Shown here one piece after another: positions 1-8,200 of a stretch of DNA of 11,253 nucleotides. The translations under genes and the position numbers were made by a program. The stretch spans positions 1 to 11,253 of the forward strand of contig JAEWGA010000071.1 of NCBI GenBank assembly GCA_023388555.1, written 5' to 3'. Position 1 is the first letter of the stretch; each line of letters starts with the position of its first letter. Under the pieces are notes generated by a model. It was not told where the DNA came from. It made no database searches and saw only the letters and a list, made by a program, of their open reading frames with translations. The DNA is from Bacteroidota bacterium. GTDB taxonomy: Bacteria > Bacteroidota > Bacteroidia > Bacteroidales > Porphyromonadaceae.

Positions 1-159
1 GCTATAGAGCGAACGTTTGGCAGCATTCGCAGGTGGTTCCATGGCGGGCGATGTCGCTACCGAGGATTAGCGAAAGCTCACACTCAGAACATACTCGAAG
101 CCATTGCTTTCAACTTTTATCGGACCCTAGGGATTATTATGTCCAATTGTACCAGATAA
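1..159 (+). CDS. IS5-family transposase, C-terminal end (cut by window edge)
   Basis: An open frame runs from the first base of the window to a TAA at 157-159, giving 52 residues with no start in view. It contains IERTFGSIRRWF followed by a GLAKAHTQNILEAIAFNFYR-type tail. This is the ending of IS5-group DDE transposases, in which E-R-x-F-G is followed by R/K-rich residues and then an ARYKGL-like and LANLFR-like tail. The Glu at residue 3 of the fragment would be the last catalytic acid of the DDE triad, and the basic residue seven positions later (R10) fits the family's E-(6)-K/R spacing. The reading is from remembered family patterns, not a search. The catalytic Asp residues and the left end lie outside the window, so whether the element is intact cannot be judged. 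The gene ends 339 nt before lon and points toward it. Confidence 0.8.
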   Translation, partial: AIERTFGSIRRWFHGGRCRYRGLAKAHTQNILEAIAFNFYRTLGIIMSNCTR

Positions 160-168
160 CATGCAAAT

Positions 169-205
169 CCCCCTTCTGAGTTCGCATTTAGAGCTCAGAA
201 GGGGG
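169..205. repeat. Perfect 12-bp inverted repeat / hairpin after the transposase
   Basis: CCCCCTTCTGAG at 169-180 is the exact reverse complement of CTCAGAAGGGGG at 194-205, separated by 13 nt. The stem begins 10 nt after the transposase stop. No T-run follows on either strand, so it does not look like an ordinary intrinsic terminator. It could stop transposase transcription by structure alone, or be a subterminal or terminal structure of the insertion sequence. The inverted repeat is directly visible; its role is inferred. Confidence 0.75.
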
Positions 206-337
206 TAAGGGGAAGGAATATTCTGACTTTTTCGCTCCCGAATGAAGTCATTTTTGAACCCAATCCAACTCCAATTTTCAGCTCCCTCTGATTTTCAAAG
301 GCCTCTGGTATTGGTTTCCCGTGCTGTGGCTATGGGC
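206..337. other. Non-coding stretch, nothing recognised
   Basis: Between the inverted repeat and the following terminator I see no supported gene on either strand. A minus-strand frame stays open across much of it but lacks a convincing start. The stretch may be the right non-coding end of the insertion sequence or old flanking DNA. No target-site duplication can be assigned, because the left end of the element is outside the window. Confidence 0.5.
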
Positions 338-380
338 AAAAAAAAGAGGGCGTGCCTATTTTGACACACCCCCTTGTTTT
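338..380. terminator. Imperfect bidirectional terminator upstream of lon
   Basis: An A8 run (338-345) leads into GAGGGCGTG, and a partly complementary CACACCCCCTTGTTTT lies at 365-380. Pairing 339-354 with 365-380 gives 13 of 16 base pairs around a 10-nt loop. Read leftward, the stem is followed by a run of eight T; read rightward, its 3' arm ends in TTGTTTT. It would insulate lon from transcription entering from the insertion sequence. The mismatches lower certainty. Confidence 0.5.
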
Positions 381-393
381 ATATAACCCACCG

Positions 394-429
394 TTTTGTA
401 GGTTAATAAAAAGTATGGCATAATGTTTG
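394..429 (+). promoter_or_regulatory. Candidate lon promoter
   Basis: TTTTG at 394-398 and TAATGTTTG at 421-429 resemble the Bacteroidota primary-sigma elements (TTTG near -33, TAnnTTTG near -7). The gap is 22 nt, and the downstream box has one extra base between TA and TTTG. CATAAT (419-424) is an alternative -10. It lies about 70 nt before the chosen lon ATG and just after the terminator, a sensible place. This is motif matching by eye only. Confidence 0.4.
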
Positions 430-498
430 CAGTAGGATTAGTACGATAACATCGTTCAATAACGAATTATAGTTGAATTGCGTCCTCAAATATATAAG

Positions 499-3036
499 AT
501 GAGTAAGAAAAATCCAGACCAATTATTAGACGAGTCTATGCTCCAATTCTTGGAAAGACCAGGTTCCAAGAGTTTGCCTATGATATTTGCAGAGGGTTCG
601 GAGGATAGTTACTATGTAAACGAAGAGTCTTTACCCGAAGACCTTCCAATAGTCCCTACACGAAACATTGTAGCTTTTCCCTATGTTACAATACCTATTT
701 TGGTAGGAAGGTCCAAAACAAAAAGAGTCATAACCTACCTGGAGAATTGTGACAATAAACATGTACTGCTCTTCCCGCAGAGAAACGACGAAATAGACTC
801 CCCGAATGAGAAGGACCTCATAAAGATTGGGGTTTTAGGAGAGGTTGTTAAGATTATAGAGGTTGAAGAAGGCCTTTTGTCCATGATTGTTATTGGGAAA
901 CGTAAGGTAGAGCTAAAAGAAGTAACCGCGGATGAGCCATTTCTCCGGGGTACATACCTTATTTTAGAGGAAAACATACCAGCGCCTAACGATGTGGAGT
1001 TCTCGGCCATGATTACCGAAATCCGGAACCTCCAAAAAGAGTTAATTGGTTTTGCACAGGGCGAAGATGGTATAACAAGCTCTATTCGGCGTTCTTTGGA
1101 TAACTTAAAGAACCCGCTTTCGGTAGTAAACTTTGCCTGCTTACATTGTCCCGAAAGTTTAGCAGTGAAACAGTCTTGGATGTACATGAACGACATCAAG
1201 ACCCGAGCCTATGCTGTTCTTACCCGGATGGGCATGATGAACAAGCTGATAGAACTTAAAGAGCAAATTCTGCGCAAAACCCGAAATAAGCTGGACCAAC
1301 AGCAGCGCGACTACTTCCTGCAACAGCAACTTCGTACTATTCGTGAAGAGCTAAACGAGGATAGCGAAGACACCGAAATAGAGAAATTAGAGGAGCGTGC
1401 TTCCAAAAAGAAATGGTCCAAAGAAATTGCGGACATTTTCGCCAAGGAACTGACAAAGCTGGAACGGATGTCCGTTCAGTCGCCCGACTATAGTATACAG
1501 TTGCAGTATTTACAAACCATGCTGGACCTGCCTTGGAATGAGTTTAGCGAGGATAAGCTGGACCTTAAACACGCAGCCTCGGTACTGGACAAAGACCATT
1601 TTGGGCTTGAAAAGGTAAAGGAGCGTATTTTGGAACACTTGGCAGTACTTAAATTAAAAGGGGACATGAAAGCACCTATCATATGCTTGTATGGCCCCCC
1701 AGGAGTAGGTAAAACATCGTTAGGGAAGTCCATAGCCAAAGCCCTGAGCCGAGAATATGTGCGCATATCGTTAGGAGGCTTGCACGATGAGGCCGAAATA
1801 CGAGGGCACCGCAGGACTTATATTGGTGCAATGCCTGGGCGTATTGTTAAAGGCTTCCTAAAAGCAAAGAAAAACAACCCGGTTTTTGTACTTGATGAAA
1901 TTGATAAGATAACCAAAGACCTGAGAGGCGACCCTTCATCGGCCCTTTTAGAGGTATTGGACCCCGAGCAAAACAATACATTTCATGACAATTATTTGGA
2001 CGTTGACTACGATTTAAGCCACGTTTTATTTATTGCCACGGCTAATGATGTTAGCAGCATACCTGGCCCGTTACGGGACCGAATGGAACTTATTGACGTA
2101 AGTGGTTACATTTTGGAGGAAAAGGTTGAAATAGCCTTCCGGCACTTACGCCCCAAAATAATAAAGAATCACGGGCTTACCCTCCAACAGGTGAAAATAG
2201 GTAAGGCTACACTGAAAAAGCTAATAGAAGATTACACGAAAGAGAGCGGCGTCCGGAATTTGGAACAGAAGCTGGCGGGAGTAGTGCGGAAAATAGCCAA
2301 AAAGATAGCCGAAGCCCCCGAAGGAGAAAATGTTACTCATGAAGTACGCCCCAACGACCTTGCGGAGCTATTAGGCCCCCCTATCTTCACCAAAGACCAG
2401 TATGAAGGAAATGAGTATGCGGGCGTAGTAACTGGATTGGCTTGGACCTCGGTAGGCGGCGAAATACTCCTTATAGAGAGTGCTATCAGCCCCTCTAAAA
2501 ATGGCAAGATGTCCATTACCGGGAATTTGGGCGACGTAATGAAGGAGTCCGCAGTGTTGGCCTTAGAGTACATTAAGAGCCATTGCAAGGAGTATGATAT
2601 TCCTTCGGAAGTGTTCGACCACTGGAATGTTCATATTCATGTCCCCGAAGGAGCTATACCCAAGGACGGACCTTCTGCAGGTATAACATTGGTTACCTCG
2701 TTGGTTTCTACCTTTACACAACGGAAGGTGCGTGCGTCCATAGCCATGACAGGGGAAATAACCCTCCGAGGCAAGGTACTACCTGTGGGTGGTATTAAAG
2801 AGAAAATTTTGGCAGCCAAACGTTCTGGCATAAAAACCATTATCCTGAGCAAAGAGAACGAAAGGGATATCCAGAAAATAAACGACATCTACCTTAAAGG
2901 GCTTAAGTTTATTTTTGTTTCGGACATCAAGGAGGTTATAGAAACTGCGCTAACCACGCAAAAGGTATATAACCCTGTGAACCTTATGGAAACTGTAAAA
3001 ACAGCTCAGGCTCAGCACACTCGGAGCCAAGCATGA
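499..3036 (+). CDS. lon: ATP-dependent Lon protease (LonA type)
   Basis: Cytoplasmic AAA+ serine protease that degrades misfolded and short-lived regulatory proteins. Numbering from ATG 499 gives 845 residues, somewhat longer than the 784 of E. coli Lon. Order: a charged leader, an N-terminal LAN substrate-binding domain from about 49 (LPIVPTRN) to 245, a helical/coiled-coil linker to about 310, then the AAA+ module with Walker A GPPGVGKT at 399-406 and Walker B VFVLDEID at 462-469. The Lon protease domain has Ser726 in PKDGPSAG and Lys769 in GGIKEK, 43 residues apart as in E. coli (S679/K722). The catalytic set is complete, so the enzyme should be active. A longer in-frame start (TTG at 478) would add seven residues; I prefer the ATG, which begins MSKKNPDQ after an A/T-rich leader. 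Neither start has a Shine-Dalgarno sequence, as usual in this phylum. The gene appears to be monocistronic or only partly coupled to the next genes, because a terminator hairpin follows. Confidence 0.97.
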   Translation: MSKKNPDQLLDESMLQFLERPGSKSLPMIFAEGSEDSYYVNEESLPEDLPIVPTRNIVAFPYVTIPILVGRSKTKRVITYLENCDNKHVLLFPQRNDEIDSPNEKDLIKIGVLGEVVKIIEVEEGLLSMIVIGKRKVELKEVTADEPFLRGTYLILEENIPAPNDVEFSAMITEIRNLQKELIGFAQGEDGITSSIRRSLDNLKNPLSVVNFACLHCPESLAVKQSWMYMNDIKTRAYAVLTRMGMMNKLIELKEQILRKTRNKLDQQQRDYFLQQQLRTIREELNEDSEDTEIEKLEERASKKKWSKEIADIFAKELTKLERMSVQSPDYSIQLQYLQTMLDLPWNEFSEDKLDLKHAASVLDKDHFGLEKVKERILEHLAVLKLKGDMKAPIICLYGPPGVGKTSLGKSIAKALSREYVRISLGGLHDEAEIRGHRRTYIGAMPGRIVKGFLKAKKNNPVFVLDEIDKITKDLRGDPSSALLEVLDPEQNNTFHDNYLDVDYDLSHVLFIATANDVSSIPGPLRDRMELIDVSGYILEEKVEIAFRHLRPKIIKNHGLTLQQVKIGKATLKKLIEDYTKESGVRNLEQKLAGVVRKIAKKIAEAPEGENVTHEVRPNDLAELLGPPIFTKDQYEGNEYAGVVTGLAWTSVGGEILLIESAISPSKNGKMSITGNLGDVMKESAVLALEYIKSHCKEYDIPSEVFDHWNVHIHVPEGAIPKDGPSAGITLVTSLVSTFTQRKVRASIAMTGEITLRGKVLPVGGIKEKILAAKRSGIKTIILSKENERDIQKINDIYLKGLKFIFVSDIKEVIETALTTQKVYNPVNLMETVKTAQAQHTRSQA

Positions 3037-3060
3037 ACACATGCAGTTTACTAATATAAC

Positions 3061-3100
3061 GGGGTTTGGTGCGACTGTAACGCACCAGACCCCAAATTTT
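3061..3100 (+). terminator. Terminator hairpin after lon
   Basis: GGGGTTTGGTGCG (3061-3073) pairs with CGCACCAGACCCC (3081-3093) over 13 positions, one of them G-U, around a 7-nt loop. AAATTTT follows at 3094-3100. It sits 24 nt after the lon stop. The T-tract is short, so termination may be partial. Confidence 0.75.
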
Positions 3101-3132
3101 GTCCGGAGGCTACAGAATTTGGTTAGGTCTGG
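3085..3132 (+). promoter_or_regulatory. Alternative hairpin competing with the lon terminator
   Basis: CCAGACC (3085-3091) and CCAAATTTTGT (3092-3102) together can pair with ACAGAATTTGG (3112-3122) and GGTCTGG (3126-3132). This makes about 18 bp with one G-U, a 3-nt bulge (3123-3125) and a 9-nt loop. The segment 3085-3093 is also the 3' arm of the terminator stem, so the two folds exclude each other, and the second has no T-run after it. The layout resembles an attenuator/antiterminator pair. Only the complementarity is seen; regulation is inferred. Confidence 0.45.
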
Positions 3133-3208
3133 AAAAAACAAGAACTTTGGAAATTGGAGCAAGGGAAAGCTCCGGCACAAAAGCCTATGCTAAACTCATA
3201 AACCCGTT

Positions 3209-4903
3209 ATGAAGAGAAATTTATACCGTACTCTTACCCTTACTTTAGTAGCAGTAGTAGGAATCCTTTTAGGTGGCAAACTGAACTGCCAAGAACCTCC
3301 TAAAGGGAAAACAGCAAGAATCGACAACAACTTAGCCACCTCACGGGCAATAAATATATTTAGCTCGGTACTCAGCGGCGTAAACTCTTTGTATGTTGAT
3401 ACCATAGATATTCAGAAAATATCGCAAGCAGGTATAAACGCCATGCTATCGCAACTGGACCCTTATACCACTTACATGCCCGATACCCAACGAGAGGACT
3501 TTACCTTTATGACAACAGGAGAGTATGGGGGGATTGGGGCCTATATCCAACAAAAAGACTCTGCGGTGTTTGTACAAATGCCAATGCCAGGCACTCCAGC
3601 CGAGAAAGCGGGGCTTAAGATGGGGGACAAATTTGTTTCAATAGCGGGAGAGAGCGTTATACCAGGCTCGGCAACGCGGGTTAGCAACCTACTGAAAGGT
3701 AAAGTTGGCACAAAAGTACAAGTTGTTATCCGCCGGTTAGGAGAAAATAAAGACAGAGAAATTACCTTAGAAAGGGAAAAGGTAACAGTGGACCAAGTAG
3801 ACTATAGCGGCATCTACGGTGATGGTATAGGTTTTATTCGGCTAAACTCCTTTACCGATAAGAGTGCCCAAGATGTTCGGAACGCCTACAACAGGCTTTC
3901 AAAAAAGGGAAAACTGAAAGGCCTTATTCTTGACCTTAGAAGCAATGGCGGGGGAGTACTTGATGATGCCATAAAAATTTTAAGTATGTTCCTGCCAGAG
4001 AATACTATGGTGCTTTACACCGAAGGGAAACTGCCCGAAACGAGTCAGAAGTACTACACTCAAGGAGGAGTAATAGATACAAAATTACCACTGGTGGTAC
4101 TGATAAATGGGGGATCGGCCTCGGCCTCGGAAATAGTGTCTGGTACGGTACAAGATTTAGACCGTGGTGTATTAATTGGGACTAAGAGCTATGGGAAAGG
4201 CTTAGTACAGTCGACTCGTCCACTTCCTTACGATGGCGTACTAAAAGTTACTATTGCCCGCTACCATATCCCAAGCGGCCGATGCATCCAGCAGTTAGAC
4301 TACTCGCACCGAAACCCCGACGGCACCGTTGCCGCTGTTCCCGATAGCCTCACCAAAGTCTTTAAGACTGTAAATGGACGTGAGGTAAGAGATGGTGGAG
4401 GAATTAGGCCAGATATTACCGTGGAGGATGAAACCTTGTCGTCCGTTGTATATGCCATGTTGCGTGAGGGATACCTATTTGAGTATAGCAACCAGTTGTT
4501 TCTTACCAAACCCGTACCCAAAAACATAAAGGATGTACAAATAACCGATGCCGACTACGATGCCTTCATTAAGTACTTGGATAACAGCAATTTCAAATAC
4601 GGTGAAATGAGTATGCAAGCCTTAAAGAACTTACAAAAACTGGCAGAGTTTGAAGGCTATAAGGAGAGTAGTGCCGAGGCTTTTGAGAACCTTAAGAAGG
4701 CGCTTACCCCATCGTTACACCGCGACATAGCACCCCACAAAGAGCAAGTAAAAAGGTTGCTCAGGGGTTTACTTGCAGCCCATTATTTTGGCACCTACGG
4801 ACAATATGCCGTGAATATGGAAACCGACCCCACATTCAATAAAGCACTTGAAGTATTATCGGCACCCCAAGAGTACCAAAAGCTTTTAACCGTTAAAAAG
4901 TAG
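3209..4903 (+). CDS. ctpA: S41 family C-terminal processing protease (CtpA/Prc-like)
   Basis: Envelope serine protease of family S41, which trims or degrades exported proteins from their C-termini. The 564-residue product starts with a basic N-terminus and a hydrophobic stretch (about 8-23) that acts as a signal peptide or membrane anchor. A Cys at 27 follows, but the preceding residues KLN are a poor lipobox. Next come a helical segment with LDPYTTYM (83-90), a PDZ domain (about 105-190, with YGGIGAYI) and the S41 core (about 205-370). The core carries SNGGG (245-249), nucleophile Ser305 in GSASASE and general base Lys330 in SYGKG. The Ser-Lys distance of 25 matches E. coli Prc (S452/K477) and plant CtpA. 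A helical C-terminal region of about 165 residues follows, as is common in Bacteroidota members. ATG 3209 is chosen because it gives a proper signal sequence. It is the first gene of a five-gene same-strand cluster, 7 nt before the SUI1 gene and 172 nt after lon. Confidence 0.93.
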   Translation: MKRNLYRTLTLTLVAVVGILLGGKLNCQEPPKGKTARIDNNLATSRAINIFSSVLSGVNSLYVDTIDIQKISQAGINAMLSQLDPYTTYMPDTQREDFTFMTTGEYGGIGAYIQQKDSAVFVQMPMPGTPAEKAGLKMGDKFVSIAGESVIPGSATRVSNLLKGKVGTKVQVVIRRLGENKDREITLEREKVTVDQVDYSGIYGDGIGFIRLNSFTDKSAQDVRNAYNRLSKKGKLKGLILDLRSNGGGVLDDAIKILSMFLPENTMVLYTEGKLPETSQKYYTQGGVIDTKLPLVVLINGGSASASEIVSGTVQDLDRGVLIGTKSYGKGLVQSTRPLPYDGVLKVTIARYHIPSGRCIQQLDYSHRNPDGTVAAVPDSLTKVFKTVNGREVRDGGGIRPDITVEDETLSSVVYAMLREGYLFEYSNQLFLTKPVPKNIKDVQITDADYDAFIKYLDNSNFKYGEMSMQALKNLQKLAEFEGYKESSAEAFENLKKALTPSLHRDIAPHKEQVKRLLRGLLAAHYFGTYGQYAVNMETDPTFNKALEVLSAPQEYQKLLTVKK

Positions 4904-4910
4904 TATTGTA

Positions 4911-5261
4911 ATGGCCAAACTTAACAATAAAACAGGGGAAGGTGGACTTGTATACTCTACCAACGCCTCTTTAATGGCCGAACTATTAGCACCCCTCCAA
5001 GTAAAAACCTTACCCAAGGAGCAACAACGCCTACATGTGTACAAGGACGTTCATGCTAGGCGTGGGAAAATAGTAACTGTTATTGGGGGATTTGAAGGTG
5101 CTCCCGAGGAACTAAAAATGCTCGGGAAAGAGCTAAAGGATAAATGCGGTGTTGGAGGCAGTGTTAAAGATGGCCTTATACTAATACAAGGCGATTGGGT
5201 ACAGAAGTGCGCAGACTTACTACGCGAAATGGGGTACTCTAACATTAAATGGAATAAATAA
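4911..5261 (+). CDS. yciH: SUI1/eIF1-domain translation factor, YciH-like
   Basis: A 116-residue protein with a SUI1 (eIF1-like) domain from about residue 45 to the end. The diagnostic parts are VTVIGGFEG (55-63), the glycine turn GVGGSVK (80-86) and IQGDW (92-96), in the order found in eIF1 and bacterial YciH. Eukaryotic eIF1 binds the small ribosomal subunit and polices start-codon choice; bacterial YciH is thought to act on initiation in a related way, but its role is less settled. The N-terminal 45 residues are a loose lysine-containing extension, and the length is close to that of E. coli YciH. The ATG lies 7 nt after the protease stop and the stop is 7 nt before the addA start, so it is almost certainly co-transcribed with both. 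No Shine-Dalgarno sequence is seen. Confidence 0.88.
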   Translation: MAKLNNKTGEGGLVYSTNASLMAELLAPLQVKTLPKEQQRLHVYKDVHARRGKIVTVIGGFEGAPEELKMLGKELKDKCGVGGSVKDGLILIQGDWVQKCADLLREMGYSNIKWNK

Positions 5262-5268
5262 GTACCGG

Positions 5269-8200
5269 GTGAGCTCCTCTTCAAAGCTGCATGTTATTAA
5301 AGCCTCGGCGGGCTCGGGGAAAACGTATCGCCTTACAAGCGACTACCTTTCATTGCTCTTTTCGCCCACAAAAAAGAACGAGGCGTGTAGCTCCGACTTT
5401 CGTAACATCTTGGCAGTAACCTTTACAGTAAAGGCTACCGCCGAGATGAAAGAACGCATTATTCGTGATTTAGATGATTTAGCCCAAGGAAGAAACAAGG
5501 CCAAATGTGCCGAAATAGCGCAAAAAACAGGCCTAACAGAGATACAAATACAACAACAAGCCCCCAAGATACTATCCGATATACTTAGGGACTATTCTTC
5601 TTTCCGAATTCAAACTATCGACTCCTTTTTCCGAGAAATTATCAGTGCTTTTGCCGTAGAACTCGACCATGGAGGAAATATTGAAATAGACTTAGATGCT
5701 CAGCATTTAATTGACTTAGCCCTCGACCAGTTTAAACGAAACCTTGAGGAGACAAAACAACAAGGACGAATTTCCATACTAAAATGGCTTAAACGTCTTT
5801 TGGTTTCGGAACTCCAAAACAGAGGGAATACGAGTGGCTTGGACCGCACTTTACGCAAATTCGCCACCGAAATATTCTTCTCCGACAGCAAGCTACATAG
5901 CCTCATGGCATTAGAGCAATACTCCGATGAAGAAATCCAGCAATGGCACGAGTTCCTGACCAATAAAAAAGGAGCAACAGAACAACAACTAATTGGCCGC
6001 GTTGCTAATTTTACAGCATACCTTGACGAGCACAGCCTAAACCCAGCCGACTCATTCTACAAAACATTCCAGAGCTATTACTTCAAACCCGACCCTACGA
6101 AATATGATGGTAACGACTTGAAGAGCGTGATGGAGAAGTTTGGCACAAACCCCAGTGAGAAGAGTAGAATAGCCGAAATAATAACAGGAAAAAGGACTCA
6201 GCTTGTAGCAAAAAGTAATACTCCGGAAGTTATAGCTGCCTGGGAACAAGCATTTCCTAACCCAGCCGACTATTTTTCGGAGCTGTTTGAGGGCTGTTAT
6301 GCTTTATGCAAGGAAATAAACGACTACGTATTGTGCCTTGAGTTTGTAAAAATATACCCCTTGCTTCGGAGCTTAAAGCAAGAGGCGGACAAGTACAAAA
6401 AAAATAACCATCTGCTTACAACCGCCGATATCAACCAGTTGCTCTCCCAGATAACAGCATCCGAAAGCCCTTTTATTTACGAAAAAATTGGTACGCAAAT
6501 TCACCATTTTATGATGGATGAATTCCAGGATACCAATAAACGGCAATGGGAAAACTTTTCGCCCTTGCTTGTTGAAAGCTTGGCCAATGGTCACGAAAAT
6601 TTCATTGTTGGAGATGTAAAGCAAAGCATCTACCGATTTAGGGGATCGGATAGCTCGCTACTCAGCCACGAGGTACGAGAAACACCAGCATTTGCCAAAT
6701 ACATTCAAGAAACAAACCTGGACGCTAATTGGCGAAGTGCGAAAGAGGTTGTAGAGTTTAACAACCTGTTTTTTAGGGATATATTAGCCGAAGAAACAAG
6801 CGCCGACAAGGAGGTTTCATCGCCCTCAACACCCAAAGATTATACACTTGTATACCAAGAGAGTTACGTAAAACAATTAGCCCAAAGAGCCGAGCACGGG
6901 TATGTATCCATACTGGACCTCTCGGACAAACTATGTAGTAAGGACAACGAGGAAGCTGAGCAAAAAAAAATAACCGCTCAGGAGGAGAAGAATGCCTATA
7001 ACGAACTTGTTCGCCAAAGCCTACGCAACCGCTTAGATGACCTTGCCTCCCGAGGTTACCAGCCGAAAGATATAGCAATACTAACACGCAAGGGAGCCGA
7101 GGCTACACTAATAGCATCCATGCTAACCGGCTTTGCACAGGACGCACCTCCTGAAAAGAAAGCGAACTATAATTTTCATACCGACGAAGCCCTTATCATC
7201 TCTCGTTCCGACTATGTTCAGCTCCTCGTATTATCTTTACGACTATTAGCCGAGCCGTATACCCCAAGCATAATAGAGGGAATTAGGGTAATATACCAAC
7301 GACTAAAGGAACTGTACCCGCATTGCTTCCGCCCTAACAGTGATACCAACGATTTTATAAACAAAATACAAGGGTTACCAGCTCACGGACTCAGCCTATA
7401 TGAGGCAGTAACAGAAACGATTAGGATATTAGGAGAAATACCGGAGGAAGAGGAGATATACATAAACGGCTTCTTGGACCTAATTACCGAATTCTCGTCC
7501 CGAAACACCTCCATATACTCCAAGTTCATATCTTGGTGGGAGAATGTGGGAAAAATGCGTAGCGTTATCATGGCGGACGACGTCCTAAACGCTATTACTA
7601 TTATCACCATACACAAATCCAAGGGGTTGGAGTACCCTGTTGTTATACTCCCGTTCTGTAACTGGAGCCTTAAACGGAACATACGCGGCGGTTGGCGAGA
7701 TATTTTTGTGTTCGATATCCCGCCAAGCATTGCTATACCTAATTTCCCGTCCCAACTTTTTATACCTGGTCAAGAAAAAATTATTCGGGAAAGCCATTTT
7801 AGTTCTCAGCTCCAGGAGTTGGACCATGCCGAGTACCTTGATAGTCTTAACCTCCTATATGTAGCTTTTACCCGAGCCGCTTTGGAGTTGCACGTTTTCA
7901 TTCAGTCCGACACCACTAAAAGCAACAAACCCGCCCTACCTCATAATGATGTTAGCCAATTGGTAAAGTCCAGAATTAGCAAATTACCAGCTTTGCCACA
8001 ACACAACAGCGAGTTTGCATACGAATACGGGGAAGCAACCTCCGCTCCCCTTCGTCACGAAACAACCGCCCTAACATTATCCTCGGGAAGGTTATGCTTA
8101 AGAGATGACTGTGCGCACCTTTCCTTAGACACCTCCGATAACCTATTCTATTCCGCCAAACAGCAAGAGCGGCAACACGGTATTATTATGCATAATATTT

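Noticed and set aside
127..300. Minus-strand open frame opposite the transposase end and the non-coding region
   Set aside because: It stays open for over 50 codons but has no start near its beginning, crosses the inverted repeat and shows no family pattern.
478..498. TTG at 478 as the lon start
   Set aside because: It is in frame, but the added residues RPQIYK look like translated leader, and ATG 499 is a normal start in a typical A/T-rich context.
3204..3291. Lipoprotein signal on the S41 protease (Cys27)
   Set aside because: The residues before the Cys (KLN) do not fit the lipobox, so a cleaved or anchoring signal sequence is more likely.
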